DNA from: Sarcocystis neurona
Taxonomy: Eukaryota; Apicomplexa; Conoidasida; Eucoccidiorida; Sarcocystidae
Direction of reading: 5' to 3'
DNA: 64,000 nt
Assembly (NCBI GenBank): GCA_000727475.1
Contig: KL647305.1
Span: forward strand, 2,303,255-2,367,254
The translations under genes and the position numbers were made by a program. Shown here one piece after another: positions 44,501 to 57,411 of the stretch (position 1 is its first letter; every line of letters begins with the position of its first letter). The notes beneath the pieces were generated by a model, which did no database searches, was not told where the DNA came from, and saw only the letters and a list, made by a program, of their open reading frames with translations.

Positions 44501-47500
44501 TTCTGCGATAGCTGCCCGCTGAAGAGAGCCTCGCGGAGGCAAGGCGGCGCTGCGACGGCTGGGGCAAGTACCTTGCCTGTTCCGCGGTTAAGAAACGAGT
44601 GCGCTAGAGAGTGCTGGCGGACAAAGCACGAGGAGGAGGGAGAAGGGCAAATGAGGGAAAGATTGTCATGTTGCTTTTGCCTCATCTCTGCTTCCGAGAA
44701 AACGGCTGCAGCAACTCGGGAGGGAGGGCACCATCCCAGGCAGATCGCCTCGTGGACTCTCGGTGGACGGTAAGAGAAGCAGCAGCGGCAGTTAGGCTCA
44801 ACGCCGAGCAGTAGCGGCAGCAGCAAGTCTTACCCCCTACCAACAGCAGCAGCAGCAGCAACAGGCTCGCTCTCGTCACACAGCAGAGAGCGAAGAAGCG
44901 GCTGGCGATGCCGCAGCGGCGTGACAGTCGCGCAGTCCGGTGGAAGCAGCCGAGAGGCGACAGCAGCAGCAGCAGCACACGACCATCCACACAGCAGCGC
45001 AGCGTTAACGAGTGACCACCACAAGTTGGCGGTGAGTCAGAGACGCACACCGCGGTTGAAGAGCTGCGCTGCTGTGTCGCCGCGGCGGCTGGCTGAGACT
45101 GCGCGAACGGTGCTGTGGAAGAAGAAAAAGACGAACTGCGAGCGGCGCTGCGTAGAAGGAGGCAGCAGCCGCAGCGGAGAAGCGACGCTGTTGCTGCGAG
45201 GAGGACAGCCGCGAGAGACTTGTGAAGAGGAAGTCCTGCTGCAACGATCTGCTCGACACAGCTCTCTCTCTCGCTCTCGCCAAAATGACGGAGGAGCTGC
45301 AGCAACGGGCAAGCAGCAGCGGAGCACGACCGAACTTCCTCTGTCGCTTGCACGGCTCCCCTCCTTCTCCAGCCGAGCGAGTGCAGAGCGCAACAAGAGC
45401 CAGTTCTCTCCCAGTGGAACAACCGCGTTCGCGGCAGCCGTATACGAGCTGAGCAGCGCGCCAGCAACAAGGGCAGCAGGAAGGGGAGAAGCAAGTGGCT
45501 GCACCTGGTGCGGGCAGTGGCAGTAGTAGCTGCGCGAGGGGGAGAGGTGAAGGACGAACATCGACCGCTCTCTTCGTTAAGAGCCAACTGCAACAGCAGA
45601 GGCACAGAAGAGACGGCCGCCAGCACCCACTGCTGGTGTTGTGCTCTCTTGACCCTCAGCAGAGCAGTATCTGCTATCTTGTTGCAGTCGCAGTCGCTTG
45701 TGTGGCAATGGTGCTGCACCAGCTGTCGGCCTTTTCCGTCCAGCGGTTGGCTGCTGCCGTATGATGCGCAACGACTCTCCCGTTGCTGCTTCTGTTCCAC
45801 GCACCCCGCAGCAGCTGAAGTGGGTGACTGCTGTTGTTGTGCAGATGCTGTTCTGCTGTTTCGGCTGCTGTTGCTCTTTTGCTGCTCACTCGTGGGGCAC
45901 CTTTAGCGGAGAAAGCACCGCAGACGGGGTTGGAAAGGGAAGGGGAGGAACAGCAGCAGCGCAGCAGCAGCGCAGCAGCAGCAGCAGCTGTGTGCCCTCT
46001 GCTCTCTTCGCGGGTGGGACGCGGAAACTTAGTTCTCGTTTGTTGCTGCGCTGCGCCCAGCGGTGTGCCGTTGTTGCTGTTGGTTTTGCAGTGGCAACTG
46101 CTGTTGCTGCACGACGGACAGAAGAGAGAACTGATGGAGAATGCCAGCGACAGCAGCAGCAGCACCACGTCTCCTCAGGCAGCACGACGCCCAGTCCTAA
46201 CTTCTCCGCAGAGAGACCTCCATACATTTCCGTGCAAACTGGCACGTCTGCCAGTTGTTCTCGACTATTCCATCATTTCCTCGCATTCCAACAACGTCAA
46301 TCACAGCACTCGCAGGAGCAGCAGTGGCAAGAAACAACTTGGGCAGGAGGACGACGACGACAGCGGCTGAAGGCGTGTATGCGAATGGATACACTGGACG
46401 ACGCCGTACCCTCCTCTTGTGTCCTGCAGTGTACCTGTCCAGAGGACGCGTGCTGAAAAGAGAAGAAGCCGAACTTCATACGAACAATCGTTCCACGAGT
46501 GAAAGAAGCGACGACAACACCGCCAGAAATGCCATGAACAAAGAAGACTCTGCCCTCATTCATCAGTGTAGGCGGGTTGTGTGCGCGTCCATCTGTTACT
46601 ACTACTGCTGCTCAGTCGATCGAACGCCCGGGCGAGACGGCGCGCACGAGACAGGCCCGAACACCCGGGCATCATCGTCGCGTCAGGGGGTGCAACAGCG
46701 TTAGTGTTGCCATCCTAGCACCAGGTAATGCAGCAGGAGGGGTGCAACAGTAGCCGCCCAGCAGCGGCGACAGGAGGAGTCGTAGCGCCCTGTCAACATC
46801 CAAAGTAAGCAACACAGCAACAGCCGCCAGGGAGCAGCAACCCAGCAGGAGAGCAGCAGCACCAGGAGAGGCGCAGTACAAGAGCAGCTGCAGCAAGGGG
46901 AAAAAGATACGCAGTCTCTGCTGTCCCCGCCGGAGAGGAGGAAAGAAACACGGACAGCACCCTACAATGCAGCAGCAGCAGCAGTGGACGTCTACTATAT
47001 GGCAGCAGGGAAATGCAGCAGACAGAAGGCCGGTGGCAGGCTCTGGCGAGTTCGGTAGCAGTACTGAATGCAATGACGGGAGTCCCGCCACGTGCACCGC
47101 ATATTACGACAGCACGTGTAGACGGCGGCGTAGCGACAACGAGGGGCAGTAAAAGACGAGGTACTGCGTTAGCAGCAGCAGCAGCGCTATACGACCCACA
47201 TCAACAGCAACAGCAGCGACAGAGACAGCAGCTGCGGCAGAAACATCGCGCGTCCCCCGGAAGGTGACGCGGTCACAGTGCGCACCTCAACAGTAACAGC
47301 GCCGACAGAGAGAGGGAGACAGCCGCTCTGCGGAACGTTGCACAGGCCGAGCACCACCACCAGCGGCAGCGCCCACAGCAGCGCCCACAGCAACGTCCAC
47401 CGCAGGAGCGCTCACTGCAGCGGCCACCGCGGGGCAGAGACAGCAGGTCGACGCCGCCGCATCGTCGCACCTGCGCAGCAGCAAGAAGAGGAACAGCAGC

Positions 47501-47870
47501 AGGCGCCCAGGGAAGAGGGGGCAGCAGCACGGAGCACAACGCCTCATGGCGTCACCTGCTCACACTCGTACATCACAGCGGCGATGCCTGCATTTGAGCA
47601 GGCTTAGCAGCAGCAGCAGCCGCAGCTGCACAAGGTGGGGAAGAGGGGCACGGCCGGAGAGAGACAGCGGGAGACGGGCAACGACCAGCAGTAGCGGCAA
47701 GTCACAGCGGCAGCAGCAGCACACGCAGCCGCACCTACTGCAGAGGGGCGTGTATGAGCCGCCAGCCCTCGGTCCATACTGCTTACACATCAAGGATGCA
47801 GCACCCAGCAGCGATGCGAAGAAACAACCTTCCCTCATGGGGCAGCAACTGAGATAAACGAGGTACGCAG
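44501..47870. other. CAG/CTG-rich region without a resolvable gene
   Basis: Imperfect CAG triplets in both orientations. Orientation switches, with CAG on plus at about 44775-45000 and CTG on plus at 45780-45890, then CAG again to 47720. Overlapping open frames of 130-370 codons exist on both strands (largest 44682-45800 minus and 45698-46456 plus), none with recognisable motifs or consistent exon structure. Confidence 0.5.
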
Positions 47871-50800
47871 GCATTCTGGACAGGGCCAAACAGAAGGGAG
47901 AGCATGTTCCTGCGCGCAAGCGGACGGCTACGGCGCTCTCGCATTTCCCGCTGCAGCAGACAGGCGTTCTCTTCCATATTTCTTCAGCATTTTCTAGCTG
48001 CGTAAGTGGCAACCAACCACCCTCACGTGAGAAATGGTGCGAAGGTGTCCATCAGGATGGCCACTGCCTTTTACACACACACATAGTTTGGCCGTGGCGG
48101 ATGTAAAGAGGGTAGACGTTTCCAACTGACACCGTGCCACAATCGACAAACATATACAGTGCACGAACGCAAACTTGGAAGAAAAAGCATTTCGCCGGAG
48201 GCAACCGAGAACATCTTCCCAGCAGGCCACCCGTGCGGCGACACGGATCGTTCTGCGTGCGTTGCCGGTCGCTCACGCGTGAATAAACAACCTATACGCC
48301 CGCACAAGATGCGTGAGTGCGGTCTTCGGCAGAAGCGGAAAAAGACCATTCTTCTACTTCTGCGCTGCATCGCAGATCCTTGGGTTATTTAAGGGTCTGC
48401 CGGCACTGAAGGATTGTTTTTCAGGGGGTAGGCTGGGGGACCCGCCGGAAATGGACAGTGCATCCAAAGTAGAGGAAGAAGAGCAAGCGAACAGCAGGCT
48501 TACGCGAAGCAATCTAGAACGACTGTAGACTTCCTGCTTGCGTACATAGTTCAGCAAATTCTCCACTTATATGCCACTTCGGCCTGCGGCTTCACGTCTC
48601 GGTGGATTCGTGAATTCCGCCTTTTGGCTGTCGTATCTTTCTCTAGCGCACGTGCATCGAGATCTGCACAGCTCTCGTGCAGCTGTGCCAATTGCCATTT
48701 ACATCATCTTATAGCTTCGCAGGTCTGTCAACATATTCAATATGGTCTATCCTGTTTTCGCTTGCACCTGCACGTGTGTGCCCGTAGAAGCGCACATGTG
48801 CGCTTAACCTCCCAGCTTCATAGGCACTCCTCTACGGGTCCTGTCCTGGCACATATAGTATGCACCCCCTCGAACCGCAGCGGAAACGCGTAGCACGAGA
48901 GGCATACTTACCGAGAAGCACGAACCTGTGGGCCTGTTTTTTCTGGAAAAGTGGTGTCCAGTAGAGTCACCGCAGTGCTATACGATAGCTCAAAAATGAC
49001 ATGCAAGAATCCCTACGCGTGAGAGGTAATTCGCGCAGGACACGTGAAAATCATTGCGTGTCTGTGTGGAGAGACGTGCACATCTTCCCCCTTTCAATGG
49101 CAAGGCTTGAGGGAAAGTTTTTAACTCTCGCACTTTTTGGCGAATGTTGAGGTCACTGTTTAGGTCCTGTACTTAGAAGATCATCGTGCCCACCTTGGCG
49201 CATACGACGCACTTGTGCAATCACTCTAAATACAGCTTTTTCAGCAACTACGAGGTGTGCTTGCACATCGCGCACGAAACCTTCTTCATACGTACTACGT
49301 ACACATTGTCGCTGTCACGTCATACACTACAGCGCATTGTGTGCGGCTGCGTTAGTTCCGTTGAAGCGTCTTCCCTAATGATTGTGGATGAGAAAGGGTT
49401 TCCCCGGAAACGCTTCATATGTTCACATCTACTCAAACGCGCGTCAGCTGATTAAGAATGAAATATGCCAGCTGGAATGTACCAGCCGGCCTGTCTGCAC
49501 ACTTAGTAAGCAGAGTTTTGCTTTTGCAGCGAGAGAGAGCCGGCCCGAGCGTCTGCATGGGAGTCGTCGTAGAAACTTGTCACCTACTATCGAAGGAAAA
49601 TGTACGACGGGTCTCTGAAAAAGTACCGTGTTACGCTGTGTTATCTGCAAAAGGCTGGATGCAACAAAATATCACATTTTTTTTGCGGGGCGGAGGAAGC
49701 AGAGGTTAACGGATTGTGCACCTGTTCAGTGTCCAGCTTCCTATACACAGACTCAACGCGCCGTGGTATTGCAGTTTCGTCAGAATAGGTATGAATACAT
49801 GTATATTCAAGCGTGAAGCTGAATATCTGTATCCACAGTTATACGTTCGGGTTGCTTTCACGTGCACGCTCACATGTGTGTGCGCCAGATATCATCCACG
49901 TGCGTTCCTCCGTCTTCAGCGGAGGGCCAAGAACGAAGAAGCCACTGCGCTTGCTTTTTCAACAAACGTTCATGTGTGCGTATGTAACTTCGTACTCTAG
50001 TTGTAGTGCGCTGCGGTTTACAAGTCTGGAGAGACCTTACAATTATCTGAGCAAATGTACGTGCCGCAGCTGGCCACAAGAAGTTGACATATTCAGTTCT
50101 GAAGTCGTTTTCGCCCCAGACGTGTGCCTTCTGCTATCGGCCGCTAATACTCACCAGCGGGCCAGCAGCGTAGAGTAACACCGACCACTGTAGACTTTCT
50201 CATCCTAGGTGAGTTCGACGTTCTTTAGAGCATTCACTGCACTGCAGGCGTGTCTCAGAACACATCTAAAGCGAAGACACGTCAAGGTAAGCGCGCTGAT
50301 GCATAGTTTTCTGTACCTTTACCTCTCTAATTGTCTGGCGCGCTCCCTCTGTCTCTCTCTCGGTTAGCACGTGAAGATACGCACATTTCGACATGCTGTG
50401 GTTTCCGTGTCACTTAAGAGCGTGCCAAGTGCAGACACTCCCTGGCGCTAACGCTCCACACCTTCCTATGATACAGATACATACATAGGCGTATGTGGAC
50501 GCGTTATATCAGAACAGGCATGAATAAATACGAGTCTGGACACGAAAGCGTCGTCGAGTTTCTATGCACACTGGGGTAAAATTCTGCCTCTGCGTAGTTG
50601 AGCAGGCGCGAGAGTTGTGGTGGCTTGCTCTCCAGTGCGACTATTTTTGGTAAGGAGAACTCTGTCTTTACATACGAAAGTGGACATGAGGACTGTGGTC
50701 GGCTGCCAAACCACGGGATACACCTCCCAGTTGCAAGCACACAGATGTACGATTTGTACCTTGTTGCTGCTCAAACTCACAAACGTGCAAATGCAATTTA

Positions 50801-53001
50801 GTGCTTTTGTGAGACCATCGTGTTACCGGGAGAAAATAGATGGGGAGACGGATGGAATGGGCGATGTACACAGTGGCAGGAGACCTGAGGACTCACTTGT
50901 GAATAGGTAGACAGCTAGCAGACACCTGAATACGTTCTGCACATAGATCCGCACTTGCAAATGCCGCGTGCCCTTGCTCTTCTTTCTAAATGAGACCATC
51001 ACGTATATGTTAGGACTCACCTCCAAACCACTCATGTGCAGGGAATGACGTAGGTCTCGAAGGGCGCAACCTCTCCTGTATTAAGCCGCATACTGAGCTG
51101 TGTAAGCGTAGACCCCGCCCCCGCCCGAAAGAGTCGATAACTGGGCACACCGGACTCGTGTGTCAGCGCCGTGGGCTCGCTGTTTGTTGTTCACCTCTAC
51201 AGATCCTGCAGCGAAGTGAACTTTCTCCCATTTTCTGAGGAACCCGAAGTCGAAGCCGTGGCTCCTCTCAGTAGGGCGGCCGGCCACGCGGGACGGCAAT
51301 GACATGTTCGCGCGTCGCGTCCAAGTCTTGTTCTGTGAGAAACAAAATGCAGATTTGCCCGTCGGCTAGCCGTGGCAACCCTCTGATATTGATGGCAGCT
51401 ACCGCGTCCCATCAAAGCTTTACGGTAACAAAAGAGCAATGTGGAATTTTATGTGGATGGAAATAAAATGGTCTCGAGTGGGATCACGTTTGTCACGGAT
51501 ACCTCCTTCAGATGCCTAATTTGTTCCCTACGCCCGTCAGACGATATAGTCACGTGTACGCCGCATTAACCGCCATATACGGTGAAGGCCTGGTTCTGTG
51601 CAGCATCTCACATTTTGAACATTTTTGCTGCTAAATAGGGGGCGTGTTCTCTCCATTGCAAACCGTGCCTTACACGCAGCGCCCCTTCAGCCTAGCCGCC
51701 GTCCTTCCTCGCTCCGATGCCTCAGGTTGTTCGAACTGCATGGATGCTTTTCATTTTGTCGGTTGTTCTGCTGCCGCCCCTTCATCTGAATGCCCTTTTT
51801 TTTTTTAGCCACAGTAGACAACCGACTGGATCTGCGTGTATATGAGCAGAATCCGGCGGCATCGACGTTGCGTGCGAACACACCGACCGACCGCGCCGCT
51901 TTCGCTTTCGTCGGAACACGCGTATCAACTATCTGCTACACAAACAACTATATATCTCGTCGTCCTTTGCTATCGCTACTACCGATTTGACTGCAGATTT
52001 TTTCGCGGAGGGTGAACTCTTCCGGAAACGCTTGATGAACCGCGGTTGTTCGGAGCGCGTTTCTTCATGCGTGTGCCAACGGTTATCTTCGTCGCCCCTC
52101 TCCAGTATTTAGCTCTCGTGCCTCGCTCCCCCCAGCGTCCACCGCCTTGAGAGCAAGGGTGTCCCTAATGCATTGCTCTATTCAAAAGACACGTTTTTTA
52201 AAGTTACGCCAGATAGGACAGTACATGGTGGTGTGTAATATAACGCCCTTACGAAGGGATGCGACAAAGCGAATCTGCTTTCTCGGTGTGTCCGTCGTGT
52301 ACCAAGCAGGTGAGCTGCGTTTACTTCCGTTTGTATGCAGCTGGGTGCATCCGCGTGGGGGTCACACGAATCTTTTTGTTCGGTAGCCCATGTTGGATGC
52401 GCGTGAGTTGTGTCTTAGTGCCACGTGGTGTGTATCGACCTCGAGTCGCGGATCTCTCGCTTTCTCACGTCCCCCGAAGCCGTAATGCCTGTCGACAGTA
52501 TTCTCCTTCCTCTTTGCCCCTCTTCCTGTTTATTCTATTCGTTGCGAAAGAATCTGCCTACGCCGGAAGTTTTGAAGACCATGATTCGCCTAGTTTACAA
52601 ATGACGGGATGTTCGGTTTTTCAGGCACGTTTCTTCTTTCAGGATCCCCTCCACGAATGCATACTTTCGGTTTCGACCTGTCACCGCCGGGTCCCGTCTT
52701 TTTTTGTGACGCTTGAGAGTTGCACGCTAGCGTAGAGTCAAGCGGACGAGTGCAGCAAGACGTCTTTTGCACTGGCGGGTCTTTTAGAGACACAGCATAC
52801 TGGGGTAATTCCTCACCTTTCTCCTGTGTTTGTCACTTTTTCCGACTCTCAAGGTGGTATCGCAGCTGGTAGTGTTTCTTTTCAGCCTGCAACTGAACTT
52901 CTTTCTTCTTGCGCCTCTCCCGCCTGTCGGGTTTCTCTTCCTGCCACGCGTTTGCGGCACTGGCTGCCACCATCGGCTTTCTCTTCTAGGCGACTTGAGC
53001 T
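47871..53001. other. Repeat-poor region, no gene recognised
   Basis: About 5 kb with normal-complexity sequence and frequent stops in all frames. The longest plausible small frame is 48313-48528 (+, 71 codons, ending TRSNLERL), with no support beyond being open. The promoter and 5' untranslated region of the giant plus-strand gene should lie in the last part; no specific element can be named. Confidence 0.6.
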
Positions 53002-56000
53002 ATGTCTAAGCCGTCGGGTGGCGGTCCAGGTATCGCATCCTCCGCAGGGACATCTGTTTCTGCCAGGGCTGCTCTTTTTCACTCCGGCAGCAGAAGCCTC
53101 GCAAGAGGAGCAGCTGCTGAAACAAGTGAGTGTGGATCAGCTGCAGCGCATGCAGAGGAGTGCAGGTGGTGGTTGTCCGGTATACAGGAACGTTCAGGAA
53201 CAGCCGCAGACCGTGCTGGTCGGAATCGCAAGTGTGTGACTACTGCGTGGACCGACGCCGCTAGGGACACCTGTGGGTCTCAGAGAAGTCTTCGGGTGCT
53301 TTCCTCTGCAGTCCTGCACTGCGCAGGTCGTTCTCCTCCTATTCCTCCTGCTAGTACCGCGTCGCCTCCGTCTTGTCGTTCCCGCTCAATTCCGGAAGAA
53401 GACCCGGCGGGAGCCGGAGATGCATCAAACGTTGGACAGAGCGGCGAAAATAGGTCACTGGCGCCTCCGGACAGAAGCGGATACGCAGTAGGAGCACCAG
53501 CTGCTGAAGTACACCTGCGAGTCGATGCTGCTGCTTGCAGCAGCGGGACTACTACAGCAGCAGCAGAAAGTTGCACCATGCATGGCGAGAACGCGGCAGC
53601 AACAGACTCCATCGATCGCTCACTCCCGTACTGCGGGTCCTCGGGGGCTGCCACTGAGCGGCTAAGAGGAAAGGAAGATAGCAGCATAAAAATAGAAGAG
53701 CGAGGAGGAGACGGAGAAAGAGGAGAAGAAGGGGAAAGAGGAGTAGAAGGGAAGGGAGAAGAAGGAGGAGGAGAAGGGGTGTCGGCTGATTCCACGCTGC
53801 GAGGAGCGTCAGGTTGCTTGGAGCGCAGCGCGTCGCTGCAGCAAACGTTACGGCGTTCCTCCCGCAGCAGCGTAAGCGGAAGTCGCACGCTTCTGCGGCG
53901 TCCCTCAGATGCTCACGATGGAATTCCAACAGTCCACAAGCCCGCTCCTTTGTTTTCTTTAGGGCTTGTTTCTGCAAATGCGCTGTCGCCGCAGGAAGAA
54001 TTCCGAGGACCTTGGAGACAGCGCTCAGACCAAGATCCGGATGGCGTCAGTTCTGGTGCTGCAGTCTCTTCTTCGTGTTTTTCCAGCCGCAGCAGAAGCC
54101 ACAGCGGAGGAGCTCCCGGATCCGCCTTGGCGGCCATGATGCCCGCTTCGCTCCACCAGCAGCAGACAGAGGGGGACAACAGGACACAGCGGCAGGCGCA
54201 GCATGAGGACAACCAGCCGGAGGAGACTGGTCGTTATCGCGCAGACGAAACGTGCACGAGGCGGCAGCAGCAGCAGAAACTGGAGCAGCGTGAGCAGCAG
54301 GAGCAGCGTGAGCAGCAGGAACAGCGTGAGCAGCAGGAACAGCGTGAGCAGCAGGAGCAGCGTGAGCAGGCGGAGCAGCAGCGCGAGCAGGAGCAGCAGC
54401 ATGAGCAACAGCCGGAGAAACTGCGACACTGGGAACTGCAGGAGCGGGAGGATGGAGAGCTGCGGGGCAAGACGGTGAAAGGTTTTGCAGTTGAGAAGAT
54501 TGGAGAGGCGCCGGTAGCTGCGGCTGCGGAGAGCGGGGGAGTGTCTGTAGGTTCACGTGGTCACCTGCGTGCACTTCCTTCTACTAGACTCAGAGGTTTA
54601 ACTCGCGAGTGGAGTTCATTTGCACGAGGAACAAACGTGACTGCTTTAACAGAAAGAGAGCAAGCTTCTGCAGGAGAAGGTGCTGTTGCTGTGGCTGTTT
54701 CTACGAAGGAAGGTGGTACTGAGCGTGCCCGTGATGCCTCGGCTAACAGAGCGCACTCTCATGCTGCTTGTGACGGTGGAGGAGATGAGGCTGCGGCTGC
54801 CATTCCCCCTCCCCCCGCTGCTTCCCCCTGTGCCACTGCCGCTGCCAGGGGAGCGCCGGGTGAGGCTGGTGCTGCACGGGTTGCATCGGCGGTCGCCAAA
54901 GAGCAGCAGCCCTCCGGCAGCTCGCAGTCAGCGTTGAAGAAGGGAGACGAGACGGGGGCAGCAGCAGGAGACAGAGACGGAGGGTGTGGTCGCGGTGGCG
55001 ATGTCGTGCGCGGGCGTTCGCGGGGACGGGGAGTGGGAGACGGGAAGGTAGAACTTGTGGAGAAACGCCGCCGCTTTTTTTCGTTGCGCCGTCGACGCAC
55101 TAGAGTTCACCAAGCAGAAGAGGAGGAGAAGGACGAGGAAGATGACCCAGCAACGGAAGAGGAAGCCGAAGAGACAGAAGAAGAGGATGGAAGGCCGGCT
55201 AAAGGACGGGGGAGAGCACCGGAAACAGGAGGAACAAGAGCAGCAGAGGCGCGACCACTGGATTTGAAGATGCAGTGCAGTGTGGCTCCTCGTACTGCTG
55301 GTGTTTCAAAAGAAGATGAGGACCGCGTGGTGGCAGGAATACAGGATTTCTCCGAGACAGTGAGTCACCAAGATGTTGCTGATGCTACTGTCGCTTCTCG
55401 TGCAGGAGGAGGACAACGAGGAGCAGCAGCAGAGCGGGGAGGACGTGCGGGGACACGACGGCGTCACTTGGCGGTGGTGACTGAGGAGCCACCAGGAGCA
55501 GCGGCAGCAGAAATAGCGGCAGAAGGTGGAGAACAGGGAAGGAGTAGAGTGGGAGGAGGGAACCTCCAGCTGATACGGTCCCCAAGGAGTTTGTTCGTAG
55601 GTTCTGCGCGCAGTCCGAGAGAGAAGCCACCGAGTCCGCCGGTGCGCCGCAGCAGGAGAGACAGCAGCAACAGCTACAAGGAAGAGATCGGACGACGTAA
55701 CAGCAGCGCTAGCAGCACTGCGCAGCAGAAGCTGGAAGACGTGCCGCCTGGCGCAGACGCAGACAGTGCGCGTCCGTCTGGGGGAGAGAAGGAGGAGCCC
55801 ACCGCTCCTGCCTTTGATTGTGGCGCCACTGCCGCTGTTGGTTCCGGCGATAGGTGTAGCGAAGCAAGGGCCGCGGGGCGTGGAACGCGCCGTGGAGAAA
55901 CTCTGGTGGAGCAGCGTGTGCTGCAGTTTTCTTCGAAGGAAGAGGCAGCAGCCGTGCAGCGCAAGTTCGCAGTGCGTGCAACCAAAGAAAGAGTAAGACG

Positions 56001-57411
56001 TCGGGCCGCAAGACGACGGCGAAGAGCAGCACGAGCAGCAGCAGCAGCAGCCGCAGGAAAGACAGAAGAGGGGGACGGAGGTGAAGACGGAGCAGCAGCA
56101 CGTATGGATACGCAAGGAGGAGAAGGAGCCGTAAAAGCAGGAGGAAAGACAGCAGGAGGAGGAGAAGGCAACGACGACTCAGGAGTCGCAGCAGACTTAG
56201 TCAGAAGTCCCCCAGGTAGTAGCGGGTTATTATGTAGCAGTGTGAGTGGCGAAGGCGTTGAAGAGGAAAGTAGCAGCAGCAGCGGAGACGAAGAAGAGGC
56301 TAAGAGGGAGGAGATTCGGAAAAAGAGGAAATCCGTTTTTTTCGAAGATGTGCTTCGCGAGATCGAAACGAAAGCGAGTGCTGCTGCCGCGGCTTACGCG
56401 AGAGGGGGAATGCGAAGCAGAAGCGCAGAACGAGCAGCAAAACGAAGTGTGCTGCTACGTTCGTCTCTTTCAGAAGTTGACTTCGCCGGTGTTGCGGCGG
56501 AAAGCGATACGGCTCTGCTTGTTCTGGACACTGCTGGGGCTGCTGGGTCGTTTTTAGAGGACGAAGAGGATGAAGCTGGAATGCGACGGCAATCGCCTGC
56601 AGCAGCAGCAGCAGCGCTGTACAGCAGACGCAGTACAATAGCACGGATGCGCGAGGGATGGCTGCCGCGTTCTCCGACTGTGTATGAGGAAGCTTGGAAA
56701 CAGAAAGGAGCAGCGGCACACGGTCGCTTCCTGCAGGGACTTGAAACGACAGGGTGGATGAGAAGACTTACTCAGGCAGATTCTTCTGGATATCGCGAGC
56801 GTCCACGGAGTCGCAGCAGAAGCGTATGGGCGAAAGGAGCAGGAGGACATAGGGGGGGGCAGATACAGGTTCGAAAAGGTAGGCGCATCAAAGGGAAGAC
56901 AAAGAAGCAGTGGCGACAGCAGCACCACGAGCTGCTGCTTGGAGGCAGAGCGACGACGACAACCGCAGCACTCCGAAGAGTCCCGAAGCAGCGGCAGGCG
57001 GACGAGAACTTGGGCCAGGACGCTTTTGCTGTTGCTGCTGCTGCTACAGGAGGGACGGCAACGGAAACGACAGAACGAGGAGCTGAGTGGGCACTGCACA
57101 GTGAAGAGATCCCGTTTTCTTCGGAGGACGAAGAAGAGCCTCTTTCCTTCGCCGCTGCGCTCGCGAAGGCGCAGGCGGCACTCACGCATGAAAAGAAAGT
57201 CAAGAAATACACGAGTGAGAAGAAAGGAAGGTCCATGGTACTTCCAGCTCCTCCTGCTGCGGTTGTGAAGAAGATGAAGAAGGAAGAAGCTGCGGTGTTA
57301 GCAGCCCGTTCGCGGAAAAAGAAAGAACAGCGCGGTCACCAGATATACCCCTCCCCTCCCAAGAAGTCGCTCTCCAGATACTTCCTCGACTTTTCACGGC
57401 ACAGCACCAGA
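53002..57411 (+). CDS. Giant plus-strand gene exon 1
   Basis: 1,470 codons ending before donor GTAAGC at 57412. Order: Ser/Gly/Ala-rich start; Glu/Gly-rich block ERGGDGERGEEGERG around residue 235; an 18-base repeat coding EQREQQ around residues 425-470; Ala/Gly/Arg-rich part; acidic EEEEKDEEDDPATEEEAEET near residue 710; basic RRRAARRRRRAARAAAA near residue 1000; island KKRKSVFFEDVLREIETKAS near residue 1107; and a C-terminal non-repeat segment including STIARMREGWLPRSPTVYEE and QGLETTGWMRRLTQADSSGY. These islands look evolutionarily constrained and would be the best search queries. Minus-strand frames across it are shadows. Confidence 0.75.

Noticed and set aside
44682..45800. 372-codon minus-strand open frame as a gene
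   Set aside because: Cys/Ser/Leu-rich readings of mixed triplets, with equally open plus-strand frames and no recognisable motif or splice structure.
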